Shown one piece after another: positions 1 through 6,951 of a DNA stretch of 42,017 nucleotides. The notes under the pieces were generated by a model. That model was not told the DNA's origin. It saw only the letters and a list, made by a program, of their open reading frames with translations, and searched no databases. Numbering within the stretch: position 1 is the first letter of the stretch; each line of letters starts with the position of its first letter. Both the position numbers and the translations under genes were made by a program. Source of the stretch: Streptomyces sp. (GTDB lineage: Bacteria > Actinomycetota > Actinomycetes > Streptomycetales > Streptomycetaceae); NCBI RefSeq assembly GCF_031181555.1, contig NZ_JAPSKQ010000044.1:1-42017 (forward strand). Direction: 5' to 3'.

Positions 1-151
1 TGCTGGTGCCGGCGTGGACGAGGTCGTAGGTCTTGCCGCCTGCGGTGATGCCGGAGAGCTGGCTGTAGTCGGTCCAGGTCTCGCCGGTGCGGGGGGTGTT
101 GTCGGCTGCGGCGGTTTCGTTGCCGAGGGCACTGTCAACTTTGACAGGGTG
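1..151 (-). pseudogene. Start-less fragment of an unidentified protein
   Basis: Read on the minus strand, this stretch is open for about 50 codons and continues past the window edge. The peptide contains NETAAADNTPRTGETWTDYS followed by GGKTYDLVHAGTS and looks like real extracellular-type protein (Thr/Asp/Gly/Ser-rich, no frame breaks). There is no start codon: an in-frame TGA lies at 152-154, inside the inverted-repeat element, and no ATG or GTG with a ribosome site precedes the coding-like part. I read it as the downstream part of a gene whose 5' end was lost when the adjacent element or a deletion joined it to the truncated binding-protein gene. The family is not recognised; the GGKTYDLVHAG stretch weakly recalls the PA domain of secreted subtilases, but that is a guess. 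Confidence 0.45.
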
Positions 152-294
152 TCAGATAATTAACAGGAAATTTTCCCGCAGCACCCTCCCCCAGTCACCA
201 TTAATGTCCGCTTTGCGTCACTTGGAAGTGTCAGTTCGGGATGGGAGACCGCAAACTTTCCGGCCGTTTTCCTGACGCTCTGTCAAAGTTGACA
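133..294. mobile_element. MITE-like element with about 42-bp imperfect terminal inverted repeats
   Basis: The left end (from 133) and the reverse complement of the right end (to 294) both begin TGTCAACTTTGACAG, then differ at three bases, share GTCAG, and share further scattered bases including GGAAA and TTT about 30-40 bp in. The interior is only about 160 bp, is less GC-rich than its surroundings, and has no coding capacity. Each tip is also a small palindrome (TGTCAA-N2-TTGACA). The outer ends are TG...CA, as in several insertion-sequence families. I see no target-site duplication: the left flank ends GGGCAC and the right flank begins ATGCCT. The two sides belong to unrelated genes, so this may be a remnant left after recombination between two copies rather than a fresh insertion. 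No transposase is present. Confidence 0.6.
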
Positions 295-633
295 ATGCCT
301 CATGCCCTTGCGCAGAGTGAGGGTGAGGGTGCGCCGGTCCGCGGAGTACTCGTAGCGCTGCGCCGCGTTCGGCTGGAGCCGGCCGTCGTTGTCGATGTGG
401 AGCAGCGTGTCGTAGAGCGCCCTCCAGATGTACGACGACTGGCCCGCGTCTATGCGGGTCGGCTCGAACGACGTGGGGGCGCCCTGGATGGAGAGCGAGA
501 GCCTGGTGGCCTTCTGCGACGAGTCGGGCGAGTCCGAGTCATCGCCGGAGCAGGCGGCCGTCATGAGTAGTGCCGCCACGGTGACGGACCCGAAGAGCCG
601 CCGCGGTCTCGGTGGTCTGATCGTCATGGGCAT
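283..633 (-). pseudogene. Truncated ABC substrate-binding lipoprotein (peptide/nickel, SBP_bac_5 type)
   Basis: The reading frame starts at an ATG (633; a second ATG lies at 627) behind an AGGA-type ribosome site. It encodes an Arg-rich n-region, a hydrophobic stretch and a lipobox ending LMTAACSG, so it is an exported lipoprotein. The mature part (SLSIQGAPTSFEPTRIDAG, then WRALYDTLL and TLTLRKGM) matches the first domain of DppA/OppA-like binding proteins, which are normally 500-550 residues long. Here the frame runs into the inverted-repeat element and stops after 116 codons, so roughly 80% of the protein is missing. It lies 107 bp behind the Rieske oxygenase and its small partner on the same strand, so the operon probably once continued into a full importer. 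The product should be non-functional. Confidence 0.8.
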
Positions 634-740
634 GGGAGATTCCTGGGGACGGGGCCCGGAAAGGGGCGTGTGGTGTGAGGCGTCTGCGACCCGCCGGGTG
701 AGCGGATCGGCGGGTCGCAGCGCTGCTTCCAGGTGACCGG

Positions 741-1070
741 TCAGACGGCCGGTTCGACGATCGCGTCGATGCTGGAGGCTCCCGAGTCGGGAACCCTGGG
801 CTGGCGCCACGCCTCGACGGAGAAGGCGACGGTCACCAGCGAGCAGAACAGCCACAGCAGGCGCTTGTCGGGCTCGGAGATGTCCTCCATGGAAATCTTC
901 TCCAGGCGCGCCGTGCCGGACTTCAGCAGCGGGAAGGCGACGTCGTAGAACGCGTCGAGCTCGTCCATCGTGCTGCTGATCCGCTTGGCGTAGCGGGCCT
1001 TCTCCGTGGGGACCGCCCAGTCGACGAACGGCTCCAGGGCCTCGAAGCCCTCGGGAAAGACACTGGCCAT
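741..1070 (-). CDS. Small conserved-looking protein next to the Rieske oxygenase, function unknown
   Basis: A 109-residue acidic soluble protein with no signal peptide and no clear transmembrane segment. It has a GGAGAA ribosome site, and its ATG lies only 18 bp after the oxygenase stop, so the two are almost certainly co-transcribed and perhaps work together. Visible features are an N-terminal FPEGFEALEPFVDWAV segment, a charged helix-forming middle (TEKARYAKRISSTMDELDAFYD), a hydrophobic helix around LLWLFCSLVTVAFSVEAW, and a loose C-terminal tail. I do not recognise the family. It does not resemble the beta subunit of ring-hydroxylating dioxygenases, which is about 160-180 residues with a cone-shaped NTF2 fold. 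A role as an accessory or stabilising subunit of the oxygenase is only an inference from position. Confidence 0.75.
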   Translation of the reverse strand: MASVFPEGFEALEPFVDWAVPTEKARYAKRISSTMDELDAFYDVAFPLLKSGTARLEKISMEDISEPDKRLLWLFCSLVTVAFSVEAWRQPRVPDSGASSIDAIVEPAV

Positions 1071-1088
1071 GATTCGGTTCTCCTCGGG

Positions 1089-2372
1089 TCAGGACGCGGC
1101 CGGGGCGCCGGCGGTGCGGCGCTGGTACTCGCGGACGTACTCCTGGGCGGAGTGGTGCAGGTGGCGCAGGAGCACCTCCTGGTCGTTCAGGGGGAAGCGG
1201 TCCACGGTGCCCGACTCGAGCATCGTCTGGGTCGCCTCCAGGGTGTTGCCGTCCTGCAGGCCGTACTCCTTGAACGAGACGGCGGCCAACTCCTGCTGGA
1301 GCCGTTCGAAGGCGTTCTTCGGCGGGACGAAGTAGCACGTCCCCTCGAAGATGTGCGTGTTGTACGAGGTCGGCCAGTAGTGGTAGGTGAGGACCCAGTT
1401 CGGCCGCCAGATCAGCAGCATGAAGTTGGGGAAGAAGACGAAGGAGTCCATGCCCCAGCGCGGGTCCCGGGTGGGGTTGACGGCAGGCGGCAGGTCCTCG
1501 GTGGCCATGCCGATGTCCGGCGCGTCCCACGGGCCGAACAGGCCGCTGCGCAGCGCCGCCTCGATGGGCTTGACCATCTCGCGGTCGTGCGGCGGGGCGA
1601 TGCCTCCCCAGGACGAGACCATGCTGTGCGGGCCGTCGATGTCGTAGTGGAGCGCCTCGTAACCGTACTTCTGGATCTTCCGGGCCTGTTCGGGCATGTA
1701 CTGGCCGGAGTGCAGGATCGGCGCGTGGTAGAACTCGGCGAACGCGTCGATGAAGAGCTTCCAGTTGCTGCCGATCTCGGCGCGGTACTTGTGGACCTGG
1801 GTCAGTTTGTGGAACGGGTAGCCCTCGATGCCCTTGGCGAGCTCGCCGAGGTACTCCCGCAGCGGTGCGGCGTTCTCGTCGAAGTTGACGAAGACGAACC
1901 CCTCCCACACCTCGGCCCTGACCTGCTTGAGCCCGTACTCGGACTTGTCCAGGTCGAAGAACTCGCCCTCCTGCTGGACGAAGGCGAGCTTGCCGTCCAG
2001 GTCGTAGCGCCAGGCATGGTACTTGCACGTGAACTGGCGGCAGACGCCGCTGGTCTCCTCGCGCGGGAAGTCGTTCCACACCAGCTTGTTGCCGCGGTGC
2101 CGGCACACGTTGTGGAAGGCGCGCACCTCGCCGTCGGTGCCGCGCACGACGACGACGGAGGTGCGGGCGGCGTCCAGCTCCTTGGTGAAGTAGCTGCCCT
2201 TCCTGGGGAGCTGCTCGACGCGGCCGACGTTGAGCCACGTCCGCTTGAAGATGGCCTCGCGCTCGAGCTCGTAGTGCTCGGGCGACGTCGAGTCCTCGTA
2301 GGAGACCGGCTCCGTGTCGACCTTGAGGTGCTCGGTCCAGCTTCCCTCTTCGGGCTTCTTGAAGTGCGCCAT
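1089..2372 (-). CDS. Rieske non-heme iron oxygenase, alpha subunit
   Basis: A 427-residue aromatic-ring-hydroxylating-type oxygenase subunit. The N-terminal Rieske [2Fe-2S] domain has Cys90-x-His92 and Cys116-x2-His119. The catalytic domain shows the mononuclear iron ligands His216 and His221 (in AEFYHAPILH) and a probable third ligand Asp374 (in LQDGNTLEATQ). The start at 2372 has a GGAGG ribosome site; longer upstream frames lack one. Such enzymes take electrons from a reductase, sometimes through a ferredoxin, and insert oxygen into aromatic rings, steroids or N-/O-methyl groups. No reductase is encoded in the window; the ferredoxin at 3930 is divergent and more likely serves the P450. It is the first gene of a leftward unit that continues into the small protein at 741 and the broken binding-protein gene. 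The substrate cannot be told from sequence. Confidence 0.93.
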   Translation of the reverse strand: MAHFKKPEEGSWTEHLKVDTEPVSYEDSTSPEHYELEREAIFKRTWLNVGRVEQLPRKGSYFTKELDAARTSVVVVRGTDGEVRAFHNVCRHRGNKLVWNDFPREETSGVCRQFTCKYHAWRYDLDGKLAFVQQEGEFFDLDKSEYGLKQVRAEVWEGFVFVNFDENAAPLREYLGELAKGIEGYPFHKLTQVHKYRAEIGSNWKLFIDAFAEFYHAPILHSGQYMPEQARKIQKYGYEALHYDIDGPHSMVSSWGGIAPPHDREMVKPIEAALRSGLFGPWDAPDIGMATEDLPPAVNPTRDPRWGMDSFVFFPNFMLLIWRPNWVLTYHYWPTSYNTHIFEGTCYFVPPKNAFERLQQELAAVSFKEYGLQDGNTLEATQTMLESGTVDRFPLNDQEVLLRHLHHSAQEYVREYQRRTAGAPAAS

Positions 2373-2429
2373 TGGGTCGGATCCTCCAGTTGACGACACC
2401 GGGTTGAGGTAACTCGGATCTCTGATTGC

Positions 2430-2444
2430 GAGAACGGTATTCTC
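2430..2444. promoter_or_regulatory. Operator-like palindrome GAGAAC-N3-ATTCTC between oxygenase and P450 genes
   Basis: This lies in the 268-bp divergent intergenic region (2373-2640). The 15-bp site is GAGAAC-GGT-ATTCTC, with one mismatch between the arms. The same arrangement, with perfect arms, recurs at 38850-38864 in another divergent promoter region of this window. Size and spacing suit a TetR- or MarR-type repressor. No candidate regulator gene lies next to it. The rest of the intergenic region must hold both promoters, but I could not assign convincing -35/-10 boxes. Confidence 0.6.
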
Positions 2445-2640
2445 AAAAATGAGCAACCGTCAAGGAGAGGGTGGAGAGCCGACACAAACGGGCACCTGAC
2501 CGGAGAGCCTTGAAGTGCATTGGCGATAACATGCTTCTCCTCAGTCAAGAGTCGAGCTATCGTCCTCCTGTCCACGGCCACGACCGGCGGCAGGCACCCG
2601 GTGCACTCGGCACGGCACGACGAAGGGACGTTCCCATCCC

Positions 2641-3933
2641 ATGCCGGACTACGACGCGATCGACTTCTTCCGGGACGAGGCGCTCGTCGCGGACCCCTAC
2701 CCCTACTTCGAGCATCTGCGCGCGCAGTGTCCCGTCCAGCGCGAACCCCACCACGGCGTGGTGATGGTGACGGGATACGAGGAAGCGGTGCGGATCTACA
2801 ACGACCACGACACGTTCTCGTCGTGCACCTCGGTCACCGGCCCCTTTCCCGGGTTCCCCGTCCCCCTCGAGGGGGACGACGTCAGCGAGCTGATCGCACG
2901 GCACCGCGACGAACTTCCGATGAGCGACCAACTCCCCACGCTCGACCCGCCCGTGCACACCGCCCACCGGGCCCTGCTGATGCGCCTGATCACCCCCAAG
3001 CGCCTGAAGGAGAACGAGGCTGCCATGTGGCACCTCGCCGACGGGCTCCTGGACGCGTACCTGGCGGCGGACGGGGGCGAGTTCATCAGCGGCTTCGCCG
3101 GTCCGTTCACCCTGCTCGTCATCGCCGACCTGCTCGGCGTACCCGACGAGGACCGTGCGGAGTTCCGGGCCAGGCTCCACCACCCGGAGGCCGCCGAGCC
3201 CGGGATCGGCAGCACCGGCGAGCAGACGATGGAGCACACGCCGCTGGAGTTCCTGTACGGACAGTTCACCCGGTACATCGAGGACCGCCGCCGCCACCCC
3301 CGGGGGGACGTGCTGACGGGCCTGGCCACCGCCACCTTCCCCGACGGCTCGACGCCCGAGGTCACCGACGTCGTGCGCGTCGCCGCCAACCTCTTCGCGG
3401 CGGGCCAGGAGACGACCGTCCGCCTGCTCGGTTCCGCGCTCCGCACGCTCGCCGAACGTCCGGACCTGCAAAGGCTGTTGCGCGCGGAACGTCAGCGCAT
3501 CCCCGCGTTCATCGAGGAGTCCCTGCGCACGGAGAGTCCGGTCAAGGGCGACTTCCGACTGTCGAGGACAGCCACGACGGTGGGCGGCGTCGACCTGCCC
3601 GCCGGCACCACGGTGATGCTCGTCAACGGCGCCGCGAACCGCGATCCGCGCCAGTTCGCCGATCCGGCCGTCTTCGACCTCGAGCGCCCGAACACGCGGC
3701 GCCACGTCGCCTTCGGCCGCGGCGTCCACAGCTGTCCGGGCGCCCCGCTGGCCCGGGCCGAGGCGCGGGTGGCGATCGAGCGGCTGCTGGACCGCACGAC
3801 GGACATCAGGATCTCCGAGCGGGCGCACGGATCGGCAAACAACCGACGCTACAGCTACGTACCGACGTTCATCCTGCGCGGACTGACCGAGCTGCACCTG
3901 GAGTTCGACACTGCAGAGAGCGAGGGCCGATGA
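2641..3933 (+). CDS. Cytochrome P450
   Basis: A soluble bacterial class I P450 of 430 residues, the normal length. It has the oxygen-binding I-helix motif AAGQETT (253-259), the K-helix ExxR (Glu293-Arg296), and the heme-binding loop FGRGVHSCPG (358-367) with Cys365 as the axial ligand. It would monooxygenate a hydrophobic substrate using electrons from a ferredoxin. The ferredoxin gene overlaps its stop codon by 4 bp (ATGA), so the two are translationally coupled and probably form a redox pair. No ferredoxin reductase is encoded nearby. The gene is divergent from the Rieske oxygenase and shares its operator region. The DPPVHTAHR block before helix C and the overall sequence suggest an actinobacterial catabolic or tailoring CYP, but I cannot name the subfamily. 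Confidence 0.95.
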   Translation: MPDYDAIDFFRDEALVADPYPYFEHLRAQCPVQREPHHGVVMVTGYEEAVRIYNDHDTFSSCTSVTGPFPGFPVPLEGDDVSELIARHRDELPMSDQLPTLDPPVHTAHRALLMRLITPKRLKENEAAMWHLADGLLDAYLAADGGEFISGFAGPFTLLVIADLLGVPDEDRAEFRARLHHPEAAEPGIGSTGEQTMEHTPLEFLYGQFTRYIEDRRRHPRGDVLTGLATATFPDGSTPEVTDVVRVAANLFAAGQETTVRLLGSALRTLAERPDLQRLLRAERQRIPAFIEESLRTESPVKGDFRLSRTATTVGGVDLPAGTTVMLVNGAANRDPRQFADPAVFDLERPNTRRHVAFGRGVHSCPGAPLARAEARVAIERLLDRTTDIRISERAHGSANNRRYSYVPTFILRGLTELHLEFDTAESEGR

Positions 3934-4121
3934 AGGTCACCGTCGACGACGACCGCTGCCGCGGACACGGCGTCTGCTGTGGCATCTGTCCGGAGGTGTT
4001 CGACCTGAACGACGACGGATATTCCACGGTGCTCCTGCCCGAGATCCCCGCCGAGCACGAGCAGGCGGTGCGCAGGGCCGCCGCCCTGTGCCCCGAACAC
4101 GCCATCACGACGGCGGGCTGA
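3930..4121 (+). CDS. 3Fe-4S ferredoxin, P450 electron donor
   Basis: A 63-residue ferredoxin. Cluster ligands are Cys10, Cys16 and Cys54 (CPEHAI); the position of the fourth Cys of a 4Fe-4S protein (residue 13) is His, giving CxxHxxC(n)CP. That pattern is known among actinobacterial P450 ferredoxins with a 3Fe-4S cluster. Extra cysteines at 17 and 20 (CCGICP) are unusual and could affect cluster type. The ATG overlaps the P450 stop as ATGA. The role, one-electron transfer to the upstream P450, is inferred from this coupling and family knowledge. Confidence 0.93.
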   Translation: MKVTVDDDRCRGHGVCCGICPEVFDLNDDGYSTVLLPEIPAEHEQAVRRAAALCPEHAITTAG

Positions 4122-4146
4122 CGCCCGGCCGGACGAAGGAGACGCG

Positions 4147-4476
4147 ATGCCCAAGGGCTACGTCATCATGACCGAGGCCATCAGGGACGAGGCGGGCATG
4201 GCCGCCTACGGCAAGGCATCCGCCGCGTCGATGGCCGAGGCGGGCGCCCGCGTCCGGGTCGTCGATCCGAGCCCCCACGTCCTCGAGGGCGAGTGGCACG
4301 GCGACCGGACCGTCGTCGTCGAGTTCGCCTCGGTGGAGGCGGCACGTGCCTGGTACGAGTCGGCCGGCTACCAGGAGGCCAAACCGCTGCGGCAGGCCGC
4401 GGCGGTCACCAACGCCGTCATCGTCGCCGGCTTCGAGCCGCCGGCGCGGACCACGGGGCAGGAGGGCTCGCGGTGA
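4147..4476 (+). CDS. DUF1330-family protein
   Basis: A 109-residue protein with the typical DUF1330 (dimeric alpha/beta barrel) pattern: a beta strand GYVIMTEAIRD, a helix with YGKASAASMAEAGARV, a PHVLEGEW turn, a VVVEFASVEAARAWYES segment and the final YQEAKPLRQAAA. GAAGGAG precedes the ATG. Such ferredoxin-like barrels are often small accessory or monooxygenase-like proteins, but the family has no established general reaction. It sits 25 bp behind the ferredoxin in the P450 operon and may act on the same pathway intermediate, which is inference. The last 10-15 residues look disordered. Confidence 0.88.
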   Translation: MPKGYVIMTEAIRDEAGMAAYGKASAASMAEAGARVRVVDPSPHVLEGEWHGDRTVVVEFASVEAARAWYESAGYQEAKPLRQAAAVTNAVIVAGFEPPARTTGQEGSR

Positions 4477-4515
4477 GGCGCGGACCGGACGGACGAGCGG
4501 TGGACGGGCACCGGC

Positions 4516-5499
4516 ATGGCTGACCTCACGCTGTCCTGCGGCCTTCCTCCGGGACCCGATTTCGCCGAACTGGCCGCTCTGGCCGAGCGGCTGGGTTACC
4601 ACCGGGTGTGGATCTACGACTCGGCACCGTTGTGGGAGGACTGTTTCGTCCATCTCGCCCTGGCCGCGGAACGCACCACGCGGATCGGGCTGGCCACCGC
4701 CGTCCTCATTCCCGACCAGCGGTCGGTGATGGCCATGGCGTCCGGGATCGTCACCGTGGCGCGCATCTCGGGCGGCCGGTTCCGGGCCTGCTTCGGAACC
4801 GGTTTCACGTCCCGTCTGGCCATGGGGCAACGCCCGATGACATTGGCCGGTCTGGGCCGGTACGTCACCGCCGTACGACGGCTGCTGGCCGGGGACACGG
4901 TGGTGGTGGACGGCGCCCCGGCACGGATGTTGCACGCGGACGGCCTGGCGGCACCACGCCCGGTGGAGGTTCCCCTCTGGATCAGCGCGTTCGGCCCGCG
5001 GGGCGCCGCCCTGGCGGCCGAGGCGGCCGACGGAATCATCGGCCCGCCCCACCCCACCCTGCCCACAGCGACGATCCTGTCCGGCACCGTGCTCGACGCC
5101 GGCGAGGATCCGGCGTCGGACCGCGTCCGCGAGGCGATCGGGCCGTGGCGAGTCGTGGACTGGCACAACGCCTACGCGACGAAGGGCGCGGAAGGCGTCG
5201 ACGCACTGCCCGGCGGCCGGGTCTGGCGCGAGGAGCTGGAGTCCCTCGCCCCGGAGGGCGAACGGCACTTGCTGGCCTTCGAGGGCCACGTCACTCACCT
5301 GCTCCCGCGTGACCGACGGCTCCTCGACCACATTGATGTCAAGCGCATGGTGGGCGGCGCCGACCGGATCGGTGTCCAGCTGGCGCGGCTCTCCTCGTAC
5401 GGCTTCGGCGAGGCCGTCTACACACCCACGGGTCCCGACGTCCCCCGTGAGCTGCGCGCCTTCGCGAGTGCCGGACGACAGCACCTCGTGACGAGCTGA
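4516..5499 (+). CDS. LLM-class (luciferase-like, probably F420-dependent) oxidoreductase
   Basis: A 327-residue TIM-barrel flavin/F420 oxidoreductase of the bacterial-luciferase superfamily. Visible hallmarks are the N-terminal FAELAALAERLGYHRVWIYDS, AAERTTRIGLATAVLIPDQRS, the VARISGGRFRACFGTGFTSR loop, VPLWISAFGPRGAALAAEAADGII and a C-terminal helix. In actinobacteria these enzymes usually transfer hydride between F420 and an organic substrate; some are FMN monooxygenases. The ATG at 4516 has no strong ribosome site and lies 39 bp after the DUF1330 stop, so the start is less certain. It closes the P450-ferredoxin-DUF1330 operon, and a strong hairpin follows at 5509-5556. The cofactor choice is family inference. 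Confidence 0.9.
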   Translation: MADLTLSCGLPPGPDFAELAALAERLGYHRVWIYDSAPLWEDCFVHLALAAERTTRIGLATAVLIPDQRSVMAMASGIVTVARISGGRFRACFGTGFTSRLAMGQRPMTLAGLGRYVTAVRRLLAGDTVVVDGAPARMLHADGLAAPRPVEVPLWISAFGPRGAALAAEAADGIIGPPHPTLPTATILSGTVLDAGEDPASDRVREAIGPWRVVDWHNAYATKGAEGVDALPGGRVWREELESLAPEGERHLLAFEGHVTHLLPRDRRLLDHIDVKRMVGGADRIGVQLARLSSYGFGEAVYTPTGPDVPRELRAFASAGRQHLVTS

Positions 5500-5508
5500 C
5501 GACGGCAC

Positions 5509-5556
5509 CCGGGTGCCGCGCCCGGCCTCCCGGATCCCCGGGCTTGCGGCACCCGG
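5509..5556 (+). terminator. Hairpin terminator after the P450 operon
   Basis: CCGGGTGCCGC (5509-5519) pairs perfectly with GCGGCACCCGG (5546-5556), with further GC pairing possible inside the loop. It begins 10 bp after the LLM oxidoreductase stop. There is no U-tract, as is common for Streptomyces terminators. Confidence 0.6.
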
Positions 5557-5597
5557 GCAGCGACACGGTCACATCCGATCAGGAGAACGGGTACACG

Positions 5598-6881
5598 GTG
5601 AACCTCCTCACGAAGACCGGTACGACGACGACGGCGGCCGCCCTGCTCCTGGCCTCCCTCACCACTTCGGCCCCGGCCCTCGGATCCGGCTCCGGCGGCG
5701 TGCCGGGGGGCCGGGCCTGGCACACCGTGTGGGCGCAGTCCCAGCAGGGCCTCGCCACGGCGTCCCTCACCGATCAGACGGTCCGCTCGATCACCCGTCT
5801 GAGTCAGGGCGGTGACGCTGTGCGCGTGCGCGTCCAGAACCAGTTCTCCGACACCCCCCTCACCATCGGCCGCGGGGCGGTAGCCGTCAGCGACGACGGC
5901 GGACCGGCCATCCGCCCCGGCACCACCCGCGTCCTGACCTTCGGCGGCCACCGCGGCGTGACCGTGCCCGCCCACGGCGAGGTGTGGAGCGACCCGATCC
6001 CTCCGGCCACCGCGCCGCAGACGGATCTCGCCGTCAGTCTCCACGTCCCCGGCACCGTGCGGCCCGGAGAGCACAGCGTCTCCTGGCGCCACAACTACCT
6101 CACCGCGCCCGGCAGCGGCGACCACGTCGGGGACACCGGCGGGGCGGCCTACACCCAGCGGACCCACGCCACCTACATGGTCAGTGCGGTCGACGTCCGC
6201 AACCCCCGCGTCAAGGGCACGATCGTCGCCTACGGTTCCTCCGTCGTGGACGGTGCCGGGAGCGTCGACTGCGGCCCCGGCTGCACACCCTCGAGCCCCG
6301 AGAACCGATGGACCGACGTGCTCGCCCGCCGCATCACCCGCGAGCTGCCCGCCGACCGGCAACTGGCCGTCGCCAACGCGGGAGTCAACGGCACGACCGC
6401 TTCCGCCGACTGTCCGGACCATCCACCGGAGTTCGCGGGCCTCGACGCCGGCGCCCGGCTCGAGCGCGACGTCCTGGCCCTGCACGGCGTCACGGGCGTG
6501 ATCCTCTTCTACGGCACGAACGACCTCCAGAGCGGCTGCACGGGTGAACAGGTCGTCACCGCCTACCGGGACGTCCTCGCGCGACTGCGCCGGGTTGGTG
6601 TCGAGGTCTACGTCGTTCCCGTCACACCCCGGCCGATCTACACCGATCAGATGAACCGGTACCGCTGGGACGTCGGCACGTACGTGCGCGACCAGGGCGC
6701 CTGCGACGGCGAGTGCGACGGCGTCATCGACTTCGACCATGTGATCAAGGACCCGGTCGCGCCCAACAGCATCAACGAGAAGTACGCCGTCGGCGACGGG
6801 ATCCACGTGAACATCGCCGGCCACCGGGCCGAGGCGGAAACCGTCTCGCTGCCGCTGCTGGCCTCCTCGGCCCGCCGCTGA
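5598..6881 (+). CDS. Secreted SGNH/GDSL-type hydrolase
   Basis: About 427 residues from a GTG start preceded by AGGAGA. The N-terminus (VNLLTKTG, then AAALLLASLTTSAPALG) is a Sec signal peptide, so the enzyme is exported. A beta-rich domain of about 200 residues precedes the SGNH catalytic domain. Block I is YGSSVVDG, with Ser215 as nucleophile where the common motif reads GDS; block III is YGTNDL with the oxyanion Asn; block V is DGIHVN, with Asp400 and His403. Several Cys residues (DCGPGC, DCPDH, GACDGECDG) suggest disulfides. The family includes esterases, lipases and carbohydrate deacetylases; the substrate is unknown. It stands alone between two terminators, so it is probably its own transcription unit. 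Confidence 0.9.
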   Translation: MNLLTKTGTTTTAAALLLASLTTSAPALGSGSGGVPGGRAWHTVWAQSQQGLATASLTDQTVRSITRLSQGGDAVRVRVQNQFSDTPLTIGRGAVAVSDDGGPAIRPGTTRVLTFGGHRGVTVPAHGEVWSDPIPPATAPQTDLAVSLHVPGTVRPGEHSVSWRHNYLTAPGSGDHVGDTGGAAYTQRTHATYMVSAVDVRNPRVKGTIVAYGSSVVDGAGSVDCGPGCTPSSPENRWTDVLARRITRELPADRQLAVANAGVNGTTASADCPDHPPEFAGLDAGARLERDVLALHGVTGVILFYGTNDLQSGCTGEQVVTAYRDVLARLRRVGVEVYVVPVTPRPIYTDQMNRYRWDVGTYVRDQGACDGECDGVIDFDHVIKDPVAPNSINEKYAVGDGIHVNIAGHRAEAETVSLPLLASSARR

Positions 6882-6898
6882 GGCGGACGGTCGGCGGG

Positions 6899-6931
6899 GC
6901 GGGTGCGGGCGGCCGGTCCGTCCGCACCCGC
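6899..6931. terminator. Bidirectional terminator between convergent genes
   Basis: GCGGGTGCGG (6899-6908) and CCGCACCCGC (6922-6931) form a perfect 10-bp stem. It lies between the stop of the SGNH hydrolase (6881) and the stop of the leftward acyl-CoA dehydrogenase (6952), so it can serve both. Confidence 0.6.
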
Positions 6932-6951
6932 TACCACCGCCGTCCCTCCCG

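Noticed and set aside
634..2238. Upstream extension of the truncated binding-protein frame through the Rieske gene
   Set aside because: That part is Arg/Pro-rich shadow coding. The lipoprotein signal at 633 marks the real start.
2520..2640. Possible 5' extension of the P450 or a small gene in the divergent region
   Set aside because: Readings here lack a ribosome site or run in a different frame. The ATG at 2641 gives a normal P450 N-terminus.
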